Positions 35,253 to 44,141 of a stretch of 64,000 bases of DNA are shown in pieces; within the stretch, counting starts at the first letter, position 1; each line of letters begins with the position of its first letter. Location: contig JADJWF010000004.1 in assembly GCA_016716505.1 (NCBI GenBank), forward strand, positions 496,001 through 560,000, in the 5' to 3' direction. The stretch is from Verrucomicrobiota bacterium. GTDB taxonomy: Bacteria; Verrucomicrobiota; Verrucomicrobiia; Limisphaerales; J093. Both the position numbers and the translations under genes were made by a program. The notes under the pieces are model-generated. The model worked only from the letters and a program-made list of their open reading frames with translations, searched no databases and was not told the origin of the DNA.

Positions 35253-36263
35253 ATGAGCCCGACGGGCCAGCACTTCAAGGCCGTGGCCATGCTCGTGCTC
35301 TGCACGGCATTCTGGTCCGTGAGCTTTCCTGCGATGCGGGCGCTCTCCCTGGCGCAGCAGGCCGAGTTGTCTGGGGCCAGCACCTGGTTCATCTCGTTGT
35401 ACTGCACCTTCGTCCGATTCGGACTGAGCGCCCTGCTCATCCTGCTTCCCAGCCTTGCCACGTTGCGCCGCCTCACCCGGCTGGAGATCGAGCAGGGGCT
35501 GGGCATGGGGCTGTTTGGCGCGGCCGGCATCGTCCTCCAGATGGACGGACTGGCCCACGTGGACGCCTCCGTGTCCGCCTTCCTGACGCAAAGCTACTGC
35601 CTGCTGATCCCGATTTGGGTAGCGTGGCGGGAGCGGCGGTGGCCTTCCGTGATCGTCGTGGTGAGCTGCGGGCTGGTCATCCTCGGCGTGGGAGTGCTCT
35701 CCAAGGTCAACTGGCGCGAACTCCGCCTCGGCCGCGGGGAACTGGAAACCCTCCTGGCTTCCGTCTTCTTCACCGGCCAGATCCTCTGGCTGCAGCGCCC
35801 GATCTACGCGCGCAACAACGTCAATCACTTCTCGCTCGTGATGTTTGGGGTCATGGCGGCGGCTGGCGCGATCGGAGCCCTGTTCAGCACCCATGCCGCG
35901 AGTCACTGGGCGGCCGCCTACTCGACCGGCGCGAGCTGGACCTTCATCGCCATCCTCGTGCTGTTTTCGACCCTGGGCGGCTACATGCTCATGAACCACT
36001 GGCAGCCGAAACTGCCCGCCACCCAGGCCGGCCTGATCTACTGCGCGGAGCCGCTCTTCGTGAGTTTCATGGTGCTGTTCCTGCCCGCCTGGTTTGGCCG
36101 GCTCGCGGGCGTCGAGTACGCCAACGAAACCCTGGACCGCGCGGTCATCGTGGGGGGCGGGCTGATCACCGTGGCCAACGTGCTGATCCAAGTGGAACCG
36201 TGGCTCCTGGCCCGACTCAAGGGGCGAGGGCCGCTTGGGGTTCCGACGCCTGATCGCTCGTGA
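35253..36263 (+). CDS. EamA/DMT-family transporter
   Basis: 336 residues from the ATG at 35253. Ten hydrophobic segments in two repeats of five, each with the EamA pattern: FKAVAMLVLCTAFWSVSFPA at the start, and VFFTGQILWLQRPIYAR near the middle. The LFGAAGIVLQMDGLAHVDAS stretch is typical of DMT exporters. Substrate not predictable (amino acids, nucleotide sugars or metabolites). It follows lpxA by 61 bp and may be in the same transcript. Confidence 0.87.
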   Translation: MSPTGQHFKAVAMLVLCTAFWSVSFPAMRALSLAQQAELSGASTWFISLYCTFVRFGLSALLILLPSLATLRRLTRLEIEQGLGMGLFGAAGIVLQMDGLAHVDASVSAFLTQSYCLLIPIWVAWRERRWPSVIVVVSCGLVILGVGVLSKVNWRELRLGRGELETLLASVFFTGQILWLQRPIYARNNVNHFSLVMFGVMAAAGAIGALFSTHAASHWAAAYSTGASWTFIAILVLFSTLGGYMLMNHWQPKLPATQAGLIYCAEPLFVSFMVLFLPAWFGRLAGVEYANETLDRAVIVGGGLITVANVLIQVEPWLLARLKGRGPLGVPTPDRS

Positions 36264-36766
36264 CCGGCCACTCGACCGCCGCCACCGCGCAAAACGATAC
36301 GGCCCTGCCGCCCGCACGCTCTCCCGCTGGATGAGCGCCCCGCTCGGCCCCTCGCTGGTCTGAGACTGGAGGCCGTTCCACAGAGCCCGCCTACTCCTCG
36401 AACAGGAGAAAGCCCCGCTCAGCGGCGCTACGGCACAGACTTGGGTCAGGCCGATCGCCGGCTTCCACGCGCCTCAGCCAAGGACGGATTGCCGGGCCGG
36501 TCGGCGAGTTGGCGAACCGACCGGCACTGGCCCGATCGAGGCTGCCTGTCGGCGGTTCCGGGGTCGCTTCAAACGGCCAGGCCAGTTGTGGGGTCAGTGC
36601 GGTGACAAAGCCCTGCTGCGCCTGAAAACCTTCGGGCGCAGAGGCCGCCGGCACCTCCTGTTCCCCCACACCGCCTTCACCCCTGCAAGAAACGGAGATG
36701 CGCCCTTGAACCGGCCGCCGGCGTCGCCAAGGTTGCGCGGCAGGCTGGCTCCGGTACCCTGCTGCC
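36264..36766. other. Intergenic region upstream of pta
   Basis: 503 bp without a supported gene. Frames on both strands show skewed, Arg/Pro-rich translation and no motifs. It ends in the pta promoter at 36733-36760. Confidence 0.5.
36733..36760 (+). promoter_or_regulatory. Predicted leaderless promoter of pta
   Basis: TTGCGC (36733-36738), 16-bp spacer, TACCCT (36755-36760), then 6 nt to the ATG at 36767. Confidence 0.4.
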
Positions 36767-37828
36767 ATGCGCTTCATTGGAGGCATCATCGAAAAGCTGC
36801 AGCGCCATCCCAAGCGGATTGTGTTCCCGGAAGGCCACGAGCCGCGGGTGTTGCAGGCGGCGCGCCAGTTCCATTCGCTGCGGCTGGGGGCGCCCATCCT
36901 CCTGGGTGAACGGCCGGCCGTGAAACACCTCGCCAAGGAATTGAACATCAACCTGCACGGCATCCGGATCATCAACCCGGCCGAGAGCGACGACCTGGAG
37001 CCCTTCATCGAGCGCTTTATGCTGCTGCGGCGCGCCAAGGGCATCCAGGAACCAGAGGCGCGTGCGGCCATGCTCAAGCCGGATTATTTCGGCGCGATGA
37101 TGGTGGCCATGCACCGGGCCGACGGCCTGGTGTCCGGCACGGCGGAATTTGGCGGCAGCGTGTTGCGGCCGCTGTTCCAGATCATCAAGACCGCCCCGCA
37201 AAACACCACCGCCTCTAGTTGCATGATCATGGAGGTCGAAGACTCGCGCTTTGGCGAAAACGGCGTCCTGTTCATGGCCGATTGCGGGGTGATTCCGGAG
37301 CCGACCGTCGAGCAACTGGCCGACATCGCGGTGGACACCGCCCGCCTGGCGCGGCATCTCCTCAACGTCACGCCGCGCGTCGCCCTGCTGTCGTTCTCCA
37401 CCAAGGGCAGCGCCACGCATCCGTCCATCGGGCGGGTGAAGGCGGCGACGGCCCTCGCCCAGCAGCGGGCGGCGCAGAAGGGCCTCGACGCCGAGTTCGA
37501 TGGCGAACTCCAGCTCGACGCGGCGCTGGTCAAGGAGATCGCCGACCGCAAGGTGCCTGACAGCCAGGTGGCCGGCCGGGCGAATGTGCTCATCTTCCCG
37601 GATCTCAACGCAGGCAACATTGGCAGCAAGCTGGTGCGCACGATCGCGCGGGCGAACGCCTACGGGCAGATCTTGCTGGGGCTGGACCGGCCGGCGGCCG
37701 ATGTGTCGCGGGGGTCCAACGCGCACGACATTCTGGGCGTGGCCGCCATCGTGGGCATTCAAGCCGTGGACTACGACCTGCTCTATCCGGGCGCGGGGCG
37801 GCACCTGCCGGGCGAAACCACTCCATGA
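36767..37828 (+). CDS. pta: Phosphate acetyltransferase, catalytic domain
   Basis: 353 residues, i.e. the PTA/PTB domain alone: RIVFPEGHEPRVLQAARQF at the N-terminus, GSVLRPLFQIIKTA, ASSCMIMEVED, and the C-terminal PDLNAGNIGSKLVRTIARAN with NDILG-type ending (SNAHDILGVAAIVGIQAVDY). The enzyme interconverts acetyl-CoA and acetyl phosphate. The stop overlaps the start of the next gene by four bases (ATGA at 37825), so it is coupled to the regulatory-domain gene. No acetate kinase gene is in the window. A short CoA-acylating paralogue such as phosphotransbutyrylase is less likely given the motif set. Confidence 0.92.
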   Translation: MRFIGGIIEKLQRHPKRIVFPEGHEPRVLQAARQFHSLRLGAPILLGERPAVKHLAKELNINLHGIRIINPAESDDLEPFIERFMLLRRAKGIQEPEARAAMLKPDYFGAMMVAMHRADGLVSGTAEFGGSVLRPLFQIIKTAPQNTTASSCMIMEVEDSRFGENGVLFMADCGVIPEPTVEQLADIAVDTARLARHLLNVTPRVALLSFSTKGSATHPSIGRVKAATALAQQRAAQKGLDAEFDGELQLDAALVKEIADRKVPDSQVAGRANVLIFPDLNAGNIGSKLVRTIARANAYGQILLGLDRPAADVSRGSNAHDILGVAAIVGIQAVDYDLLYPGAGRHLPGETTP

Positions 37829-38931
37829 ACACCACCACGCCGCGCGTCTTCATCGCCGCCACCCGCCAGAACGAGGGCAAGACCACCACGTCCCTCGGCC
37901 TCGCCTCCGCGCTGCAGCGGCACTATCCCAAAATCGGCTACATCAAGCCCGTGGGGCAGCGGTTCGTGAACGTCGAGCAGCAGCGGATTGATGAGGACAT
38001 CATCCTCATGGATCGCGTTTACCAACTGAACTGCCCCTTGGGCGACATGAGCCCGATCGCCGTGGACCCGGAGTTCACCCGCCGCTACCTCGCGGCGGCG
38101 GATCCCGAGACGCTGCAAGAACGGGTGCGCCTCGCGTTTGACCGGGTGGCGTGGGAGAAGGACTTCGTGCTCTGCGAGGGATCGGGCCACGCCGGCGTGG
38201 GGTCGGTGTTCGATCTTTCGAACGCGCGGGTGGCCAAGATCTTGGGCGCCAAGGTCATCATTGTCTCCCAGGGGGGCATCGGCAAACCGATTGACGAGGT
38301 GGCCGTCAACCACGCCCTTTTCGAGAAGGAGGGCGTGGAGGTGGTGGGCGTGATCTTGAACAAGGTGCTGCCCGACAAACTCGACTTCGTCATCGAGCAC
38401 ACGGGCAAGGGGCTGAAGCGCCAGGGGTTGGAACTGCTGGGCGTTCTGCCCCGGGTCGAGATCCTGTCGAACCCCACGATGGAGTTGATCCGGGACGAGT
38501 TGGATGTCGAGCCGCTCAACGATTCCAGCCATCTGCTGAACCTGGTGGAGGAAGTCGTGGTTGGCGCCATGAGCGTCCAGCACGCGTTGACCTACTTCAA
38601 GCGGGGGGTGCTCGTCATCACGCCGAGCGATCGGGAGGATCTGATCCTCGCGGCGGCAACCACGCTCTTTGGCCGGGGCACCGAGGGGCTTGCCGGACTG
38701 GTTCTCACGGGCGGCCAGCGTCCCTCGGAAAGCGTAATGCGCGTCGTGGCGGCGCTGCCCTTCCCGGTGTTCCTGTCGCCGGACGAAACGTATCGGGTCG
38801 CGTCCAAGGTCCACGACCTCACCATCAAGACGCGGCCGTCCGACACGCGGAAAATCTCGCTCATTCGCGACCTGATCGCGGAACACGTGGACGTGGACCG
38901 CATCATCGCAGCGGTGGACGGCTGCGGTTGA
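37825..38931 (+). CDS. P-loop/DRTGG regulatory protein, split N-terminal half of long Pta
   Basis: 368 residues. The N-terminal domain is a BioD/CobB-like P-loop ATPase: VFIAATRQNEGKTTTSLGLA holds the Walker A. A DRTGG-like domain follows (about 215-330), with VVVGAMSVQHALTYFKRG and VLTGGQRPSESVMRVV. In long Pta enzymes (E. coli type) the same two domains sit N-terminal to the catalytic domain in one chain. Here they form a separate protein encoded downstream, overlapping pta by four bases. The product probably binds and regulates Pta allosterically. A dethiobiotin synthase role is unlikely because of the DRTGG part. Confidence 0.88.
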   Translation: MNTTTPRVFIAATRQNEGKTTTSLGLASALQRHYPKIGYIKPVGQRFVNVEQQRIDEDIILMDRVYQLNCPLGDMSPIAVDPEFTRRYLAAADPETLQERVRLAFDRVAWEKDFVLCEGSGHAGVGSVFDLSNARVAKILGAKVIIVSQGGIGKPIDEVAVNHALFEKEGVEVVGVILNKVLPDKLDFVIEHTGKGLKRQGLELLGVLPRVEILSNPTMELIRDELDVEPLNDSSHLLNLVEEVVVGAMSVQHALTYFKRGVLVITPSDREDLILAAATTLFGRGTEGLAGLVLTGGQRPSESVMRVVAALPFPVFLSPDETYRVASKVHDLTIKTRPSDTRKISLIRDLIAEHVDVDRIIAAVDGCG

Positions 38932-39058
38932 GCGGTCGCTCGGTCGTTCGAATGGTGCGGGCCACCGCCTCGGGTTCCGCAGCCACCATCCCCGGTCCCT
39001 CCACACGCCGGCCGACTTGGCGGGAGCACCCGCGCCCGTTTGCCGGGCCAGATTTGCG

Positions 39059-39088
39059 TTGAGAGAGCCGGTCCCTGAATGCTACTTT
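39059..39088 (+). promoter_or_regulatory. Predicted short-leader promoter of the HEAT lipoprotein gene
   Basis: TTGAGA (39059-39064), 18-bp spacer, TACTTT (39083-39088), then 9 nt to the ATG at 39098. Confidence 0.45.
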
Positions 39089-39097
39089 CCGGGACCT

Positions 39098-39517
39098 ATG
39101 AAACGTTTCCTGCTTGCCCTCCTTTGCGCGGTTTCCGCCCTGTGGCTGCTGCCAGCCTGTGGTCCCAGCCAGCCCAAGGTGAATGTTGCGGCCCACTTGG
39201 ATGCTCTCAAGGGCACGGATAATGACGCCAAGGCCAATGCCTTGGGCGAGATTGCCAAGGCGGGCCCCGGCGCGGCTGCCGCTGTGCCGCAGCTTATCGA
39301 GCTGCTCAAAGATCCCGACCCGCTGATCCGGCGTCTGGCGGCTTATGCGCTTTTCGAGATCGGGCCGCCGGCTGCCAAGCCTGCGCTGCCCGAACTGCGC
39401 AAGCTGCTGCAGGACGAGAATCGCGAAGTGATCACCCAGGCCCTGAACTCGGTGAGGAAGATTGATCCCACCGGTCCGGAGGCCAAGATGGCCATTCCCA
39501 ACGTCTCGACGGAGTAG
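39098..39517 (+). CDS. HEAT-repeat lipoprotein
   Basis: 139 residues from the ATG at 39098. A lipoprotein signal (KRFLLALLCAVSALWLLPAC) ends in the lipobox LPAC, so Cys-21 should be lipidated. Then come about three HEAT repeats: HLDALKGTDNDAKANALGEI, VPQLIELLKDPDPLIRRLAA and LPELRKLLQDENREVITQAL. HEAT repeats are protein-binding scaffolds; the partner is unknown. The protein is small and monocistronic. Confidence 0.85.
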   Translation: MKRFLLALLCAVSALWLLPACGPSQPKVNVAAHLDALKGTDNDAKANALGEIAKAGPGAAAAVPQLIELLKDPDPLIRRLAAYALFEIGPPAAKPALPELRKLLQDENREVITQALNSVRKIDPTGPEAKMAIPNVSTE

Positions 39518-39574
39518 CTCCTTGCTCAGCGCTGCTGACGAGCCGCGTTGTGCAGGGGCCGGATCACCGCCAGA

Positions 39575-41011
39575 CTAGTCGGCTTCGACCACCCGGTAGA
39601 AGCCCGTGCCGGCGGCGATTGGCAGGTCCATTTGAAGCCGGGCCGCGGTAGCGATCCATAACCCGCCGACCGTCACCCATGATCGCTCCGTCAGGTCGGA
39701 TTTGAACTGCACCCCGTACGACCGCCCCGGTTCCGCAGTCACCGATACCCGAACGTAACTTGGGCGGTGACGACCTTCGATTGCAAGCGGAACGACCACC
39801 GGCTTCGCCCCGGCCAGAATCGGCTGGTCCGGATCCGGTTCGAACGCCCACTCTTCAATCACGGGCCCCATCTCGGCAAAGCTGACCGGAGGTTCCGTCG
39901 GGCTGGCGGTGGGCACCGGAATCGTTGACCTCGGCGGATTAAAACCGCCCGGTCCCGAAGGATCTGGAAAGTAAGGCGACAGCGTCCACAGCGGCTTGCC
40001 CCGCGGCAGGCGGACGCGAATCCATCCGTAATGCGCCCGCCCCTCCCGCTGCAGCTTCACGCCGAGGTAGCCCTCCCCCAGCCGTCCCAGTTCGTCGCTC
40101 CACGGGCGATAACAACTGCCCCAATCCGAACGCGTCAGCGCGATACTTTCCGACGAAAACCACACCGCCGAGTCCGGGGGCGTTGGGCCAATGACCGTGC
40201 CCGCCGGGACCACAAGCGCGGCCGCGTCGCGGAACAGAAGCTGATTCGCCCCGGCGCACCCCAGACCGAACATCGAGGTGCAGTCCGCCGGGATGGACAT
40301 CGTGCAGAGCGTCAGGCCGCGAAGTCCGTAGTCGAGCACGCCGTCATGGTCCACATCCAAGCCGGCGCTGGGCCAGTTGTTGAAAGGGAAATAAACGGGT
40401 CCGCTGCCGGCGATGGCGGTCAAAGAGCGCGGGGTTCGGGGCAAACCGGCCAATGCGGTGGCGAGGTTGCTGTCCGGGCTGACGCGCAACCGCCCCCGGA
40501 CGGGCGGCGGGACATCCCAGTACGGGCCGTTGGTTCCCTGGGCTGGCAAGTGGATGAAAACCTCCCCCTGGCCGGCGAACAACTCCCGAACCAGGGTCTC
40601 ATTCAGGGGAATCGTGCCGGAGAAGGAGTAGCCCGCCCGCAAACCGTCGCACTGGAGGAACACCGGCGGATCCGAACCGGGCACCTGGACCGGATCGCAC
40701 ATCGGCGCGAACACGAATTCGCCCTGGCCCAGAGGCATGACCGCCTGGCGCGAATCGGTCATCAGCACCGCGCTGCAGAACTGCTTGAAGTGCTCGTCGA
40801 GGAACAGTTGGAACCGCAACTGGTCGCCATCCACGAAGAAGGATGCCCCGCCAGCATCCAGACTGATCGTGGAAAAGTCCTGCGACAACTGGCTGCGAAA
40901 GAACGCGGAAGCCGCGTCGAGGCGCCCCGCAGCCGCGAGGCCGAAGGCCACCAAACCCAGCCGCCAACCCCATTTCGTCACTCCACGAAGTCGAGATCCG
41001 CAAAGACTCAT
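39575..41011 (-). CDS. Secreted protein of unknown function
   Basis: About 478 residues from the ATG at 41011; the frame is open 12 codons further. The signal peptide includes WGWRLGLVAFGLAAAGRLDA. A beta-rich N-terminal domain (SGTIPLNETLVRELFAGQGE, resembling CHRD-type repeats) is followed by a region containing DVDHDGVLDYGLRG, a calcium-binding-like loop. The C-terminal 80 residues (YVRVSVTAEPGRSYGVQFKS and the ending GTGFYRVVEAD) form the small beta-module common at the ends of Verrucomicrobial exported proteins; compare the CAP protein. It is probably extracellular; function unknown. Confidence 0.68.
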   Translation of the reverse strand: MSLCGSRLRGVTKWGWRLGLVAFGLAAAGRLDAASAFFRSQLSQDFSTISLDAGGASFFVDGDQLRFQLFLDEHFKQFCSAVLMTDSRQAVMPLGQGEFVFAPMCDPVQVPGSDPPVFLQCDGLRAGYSFSGTIPLNETLVRELFAGQGEVFIHLPAQGTNGPYWDVPPPVRGRLRVSPDSNLATALAGLPRTPRSLTAIAGSGPVYFPFNNWPSAGLDVDHDGVLDYGLRGLTLCTMSIPADCTSMFGLGCAGANQLLFRDAAALVVPAGTVIGPTPPDSAVWFSSESIALTRSDWGSCYRPWSDELGRLGEGYLGVKLQREGRAHYGWIRVRLPRGKPLWTLSPYFPDPSGPGGFNPPRSTIPVPTASPTEPPVSFAEMGPVIEEWAFEPDPDQPILAGAKPVVVPLAIEGRHRPSYVRVSVTAEPGRSYGVQFKSDLTERSWVTVGGLWIATAARLQMDLPIAAGTGFYRVVEAD

Positions 41012-41069
41012 GAGGCATCCGTTACTCGGGTCAACCTCGTTGATCAAGGCGATTCCGTGCGGCCGGAAC

Positions 41070-42125
41070 TCATGCGCTCCCGAGGGACCGCAGTTTGCCC
41101 GCCACGGCCCCTTGATCCACCAAGTCGGCGGCCAGTTCCCACCCGGCAGTGATGGAGCCCGCTCGCCCGGCGACGAAGAGGGCGGCGCCCGCGTTCAGCA
41201 GCACGGCATCGCGTCGCGGGCCGCGATCCTCGCCCGTCAGCAGGGCGCGGGCGATCCGTGCGTTGTGCCCGGCCTCGCCCCCGACGAGGTCCGCAAGCGA
41301 GACGGGCTGCAGCGGGAAGTGGGCGGGCGACAGAACGGACACGTGGAAGCCGCGGTCCTGATAGAACTCGGCCACCGTGGTTTCGCCCAGCGGCGAAAGC
41401 TCGTCGAGAAACGCCGGCTGGCCGTCGTGCCCGGCGTCCACGCGGCCACACACCACCATCGCCCGGCGGACACCGAGCTGCTGCAGCACACGGGCGATGG
41501 GCTCGCACAGTTCCGGTCGGGGCACCCCCAGCAGCATCGCGGATGGCCGCGCCGGATTCAGCAAGGGGCCGAGGAAATTGAAGATCGTGCGCTGCCCGCG
41601 CTCGGCGCACAGCCGCCGGGCCGGAGCGATCTGCCGGAACGCGGGGTGATAGCGGGGCGCGAAGAGAAACGCGAAGCCGTGTTCCCGCAGCGCGCGGGCG
41701 GACTCGTCCGGGCTGAGTTCGATCGGGATGCCGAGCGCTTCGAGCAGGTCGGCGCTGCCCGTGCGGGAGGTGATGGCGCGATTCCCGTGCTTGGCCACCA
41801 CGACCCCGGCGGCCGCGCAAATCAAGGCCGCGCAGGTGGAAAGGTTGATGGTACCGAGCCGGTCGCCGCCGGTGCCCACGACGTCGAGGATTTCACGGGC
41901 GCGGGTCGCGGGGTCGAGCGGCACGGGCAGGGACCGCGCGCGCAAGTCGCTGGCGAAGGCCGCGATTTCCTCCGGCGTCTCGCCCTTCCGTGCGAGGGCC
42001 GTCAGAAAGTCGGCTTTGGCCTCGACCGAAACTGCCTCGGTCACGAGCGCCTCCACGGCGAAAGTCACCTGGTCCCTGGAAAGCGCCTCGCCACGGGCGA
42101 GAACTGGCAGCAAATCGGCAAGCAT
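41070..42125 (-). CDS. trpD: Anthranilate phosphoribosyltransferase
   Basis: 351 residues. The PRPP-binding motif is DVVGTGGDRLGTINLST, followed by VAKHGNRAITSRTGSADLLE and the anthranilate-site FLFAPRYHPAFR. These leave little doubt. The enzyme performs the second step of tryptophan synthesis. No other trp gene is adjacent, so the pathway is dispersed in this genome. Its promoter places the transcription start next to the start codon. Confidence 0.93.
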   Translation of the reverse strand: MLADLLPVLARGEALSRDQVTFAVEALVTEAVSVEAKADFLTALARKGETPEEIAAFASDLRARSLPVPLDPATRAREILDVVGTGGDRLGTINLSTCAALICAAAGVVVAKHGNRAITSRTGSADLLEALGIPIELSPDESARALREHGFAFLFAPRYHPAFRQIAPARRLCAERGQRTIFNFLGPLLNPARPSAMLLGVPRPELCEPIARVLQQLGVRRAMVVCGRVDAGHDGQPAFLDELSPLGETTVAEFYQDRGFHVSVLSPAHFPLQPVSLADLVGGEAGHNARIARALLTGEDRGPRRDAVLLNAGAALFVAGRAGSITAGWELAADLVDQGAVAGKLRSLGSA

Positions 42126-42131
42126 GGCGTG

Positions 42132-42159
42132 AAGCTAACTGACGGAAACCACTTGGCAA
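42132..42159 (-). promoter_or_regulatory. Predicted leaderless promoter of trpD
   Basis: Minus strand TTGCCA (42159-42154), 16-bp spacer, TAGCTT (42137-42132), then 6 nt to the ATG at 42125. Confidence 0.45.
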
Positions 42160-42255
42160 CGGGGCCGGCAATCCGCGCCCGCACCGGCATCCCCCGACGC
42201 CAGCGCCTTGCCGTAATGCCGCAGCCCGAAAATCGCCCCGCTCTTCGACCGCCCG

Positions 42256-43119
42256 TCAGGCTGACCGATAGCGCGCCAGCAACAGAGCGAGCCGACGGTA
42301 CGTGGCTTTGGGCCAGTGCCGGGGCGGCGTGAGGATGGCCCCGCGCAGCGCGGAGTGGCACGGCCAATCGGCCTCGAGCGGGAGGGTGGGAATCACGGCA
42401 CGGATCACGGCCCTGGCCGCCTCGGCGTTGGCGCGGAGGTTGGCCACGATCATGTCCACCGTGACGTGGTCCTCGGCCTCGTTCCAGCAGTCGAAGTCAG
42501 TCACCATCGCCAGCGTGGCGTAAGCGATCTCGGCCTCCCGCGCGCATTTTGCCTCGCCCAGATTGGTCATCCCGATGACGGCATGGCCGGCCCGGTGGTT
42601 GGCGCGCGATTCCGCCAAAGTGCTGAAAGCCGGGCCTTCCATGTTCACGTAGGTGCCGCCGTCGTGCGCCCGCAGCTTGAGCCGGCGGCACGCCGTCAGC
42701 AGCAATTGCCGCAGCTCTTCGCTCACCGGGTGAGCAAACGCCACGTGGGCCACGATGCCCTGCCCGAAGAAGGTGTGGCTGGCCGAGGCCTTGGTCCGAT
42801 CGAGGAACTGGTCCGGCAGGACGATGTCGCGCGGGCGGTACCTCTCTTGCAGCGATCCGACGGCGCTGACGCTGATGATCCAGGCGACGCCGAGCTTCTT
42901 CAGCGCGTAGAGGTTGGCGCGGTGATTCAGTTCGCTGGGGAGAATCGTGTGATGGCGCCCGTGGCGGGGCAGGAAAGCGACCGGCCGCCCTTCGAGCACG
43001 CCGGTCAACAATTGGTCGGATGGGGGTCCAAAAGGGGTCCTGACGCGAACCCACTTTTGGTCGCGAAGCCCCTCGATCTGATACAACCCGCTGCCGCCGA
43101 TGATGCCGATGCGATGCAT
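42256..43119 (-). CDS. mtnP: S-methyl-5'-thioadenosine phosphorylase
   Basis: 287 residues. HRIGIIGGSGLYQIEGL starts the purine nucleoside phosphorylase-2 fold, FLPRHGRHHTILPSELNHRA is the phosphate/ribose site, and GGTYVNMEGPAFSTLAES is the substrate motif. The last marks the MTA phosphorylase group. The enzyme recycles methylthioadenosine to adenine and methylthioribose-1-phosphate in methionine salvage. It also fits polyamine metabolism, since aguB is in the window, but the two genes are 6 kb apart. Confidence 0.93.
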   Translation of the reverse strand: MHRIGIIGGSGLYQIEGLRDQKWVRVRTPFGPPSDQLLTGVLEGRPVAFLPRHGRHHTILPSELNHRANLYALKKLGVAWIISVSAVGSLQERYRPRDIVLPDQFLDRTKASASHTFFGQGIVAHVAFAHPVSEELRQLLLTACRRLKLRAHDGGTYVNMEGPAFSTLAESRANHRAGHAVIGMTNLGEAKCAREAEIAYATLAMVTDFDCWNEAEDHVTVDMIVANLRANAEAARAVIRAVIPTLPLEADWPCHSALRGAILTPPRHWPKATYRRLALLLARYRSA

Positions 43120-43241
43120 GACGTCTCGACCGGATGGTCCGAACCGCGCGCGGGGTTGGCCAGCGAAATGTCAGTCCACGGCGGCGCCAGGGGGGCGGCG
43201 TGACCATGACGGGTGCCCGTTTCCTGCCGGCCGCGCGCCCG

Positions 43242-43282
43242 AAAAGGAGGAGCCGGTCGCTCCCCATGAAACGACCGGCTCC
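43242..43282 (-). terminator. Rho-independent terminator of the sigma-like membrane protein gene
   Basis: Minus strand GGAGCCGGTCG (43282-43272) pairs with CGACCGGCTCC (43259-43249), an 11-bp stem with a 12-nt loop, followed by TCCTTTT. Confidence 0.75.
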
Positions 43283-43315
43283 CTGCTCAACCAAACAACC
43301 CAAACAAACCAACTC

Positions 43316-43885
43316 TCAGACTGTGGCGGCGCTACCCTGCTGGGGCCGTCCCGCGGCCCCGCGGACCACCGCCACGATCAGGAAAACACCGGCGAGCAGC
43401 AAAAGTTTCCCCGACTTCGGGGTGCTTTCCACCGCGCGCGCTTCCAGTTCCACGCGCAAGTCCGCCCACGTGTCCACCTGCAACGGGCGAACGAAGGTCA
43501 GCCGCCGCCCCTGTATCGGCACGGTGGCGCGGATGGCCGCCGGGCTGGCCACTGCGGCGTCCTGCTGCTGGATGAGCCGTTCGGCCAGCTTCATCTGCAC
43601 CGCATTGTCTTCGGCAGTGTTGCGTTCGAGGAGCTGCTTGGCCTCGGCCTGCGTGTAGTTGAAAACGGCCTGACCGGTGGGCGGTCGAACCGCGGGTTCA
43701 CCGGTCAACCGGTTCTGGGTGACGTTCAGGCCGACGAGCGCCTGCTGGACCAGGTCTTCGGCCATCTCGGGGTCTTTCAGCAAACGCAGGGCATAGCGAA
43801 GCAGCGGAGATTCCAGCGCCTCAAACAGGCCCTCGATTGTCTCGGGCGGAGGCGGCGTCTCTGGTTCGGAGGTGGCCACGTTCAT
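43316..43885 (-). CDS. Sigma-70 region-2-like N-terminus fused to a membrane-anchored domain
   Basis: 189 residues. Residues about 16-52 (IEGLFEALESPLLRYALRLL then KDPEMAEDLVQQALVGL) follow the ECF sigma region 2 pattern of an N-terminal helix, a RYA-x-RLL segment and the AEDLVQ helix. No region 2.4/4 DNA-binding part follows. The rest (about 60-155) is unrecognised, and a single TM segment lies near residues 163-180 (KLLLLAGVFLIVAVVRG). It might be a degenerate sigma factor, a membrane-tethered partner-binding protein, or a chance similarity. Monocistronic with a good terminator. Confidence 0.6.
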   Translation of the reverse strand: MNVATSEPETPPPPETIEGLFEALESPLLRYALRLLKDPEMAEDLVQQALVGLNVTQNRLTGEPAVRPPTGQAVFNYTQAEAKQLLERNTAEDNAVQMKLAERLIQQQDAAVASPAAIRATVPIQGRRLTFVRPLQVDTWADLRVELEARAVESTPKSGKLLLLAGVFLIVAVVRGAAGRPQQGSAATV

Positions 43886-44141
43886 GGCACGCTACACCAA
43901 CCGTCTTCGAAAGTCGCCCGCCGCCCCTGACCCGCTTTCGCCGATGCTGTGCATGCGCTTCAAGAGGTAGGACACCCGAGTTTCAGATTTCTTAGACGAA
44001 ACTCGTCGCGATGGGCTCCCACGCGATCCGGCGGTCTCCACCTTCGGTATTCACGCCGTCCGCGATCGGGCTTGAGTTCCCCTCGGACCCGCGCAGAGTC
44101 CTCCCGAGTCCCAGCCCATTCCGCCAACCCGGACCACCGCC

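Noticed and set aside
36264..36766. Gene in the 500-bp gap before pta
   Set aside because: All frames have skewed composition and no recognisable motif or ribosome site.
37825..38931. Dethiobiotin synthase (bioD)
   Set aside because: The P-loop domain is BioD-like, but the DRTGG-type second domain and overlap with pta point to the Pta regulatory half.
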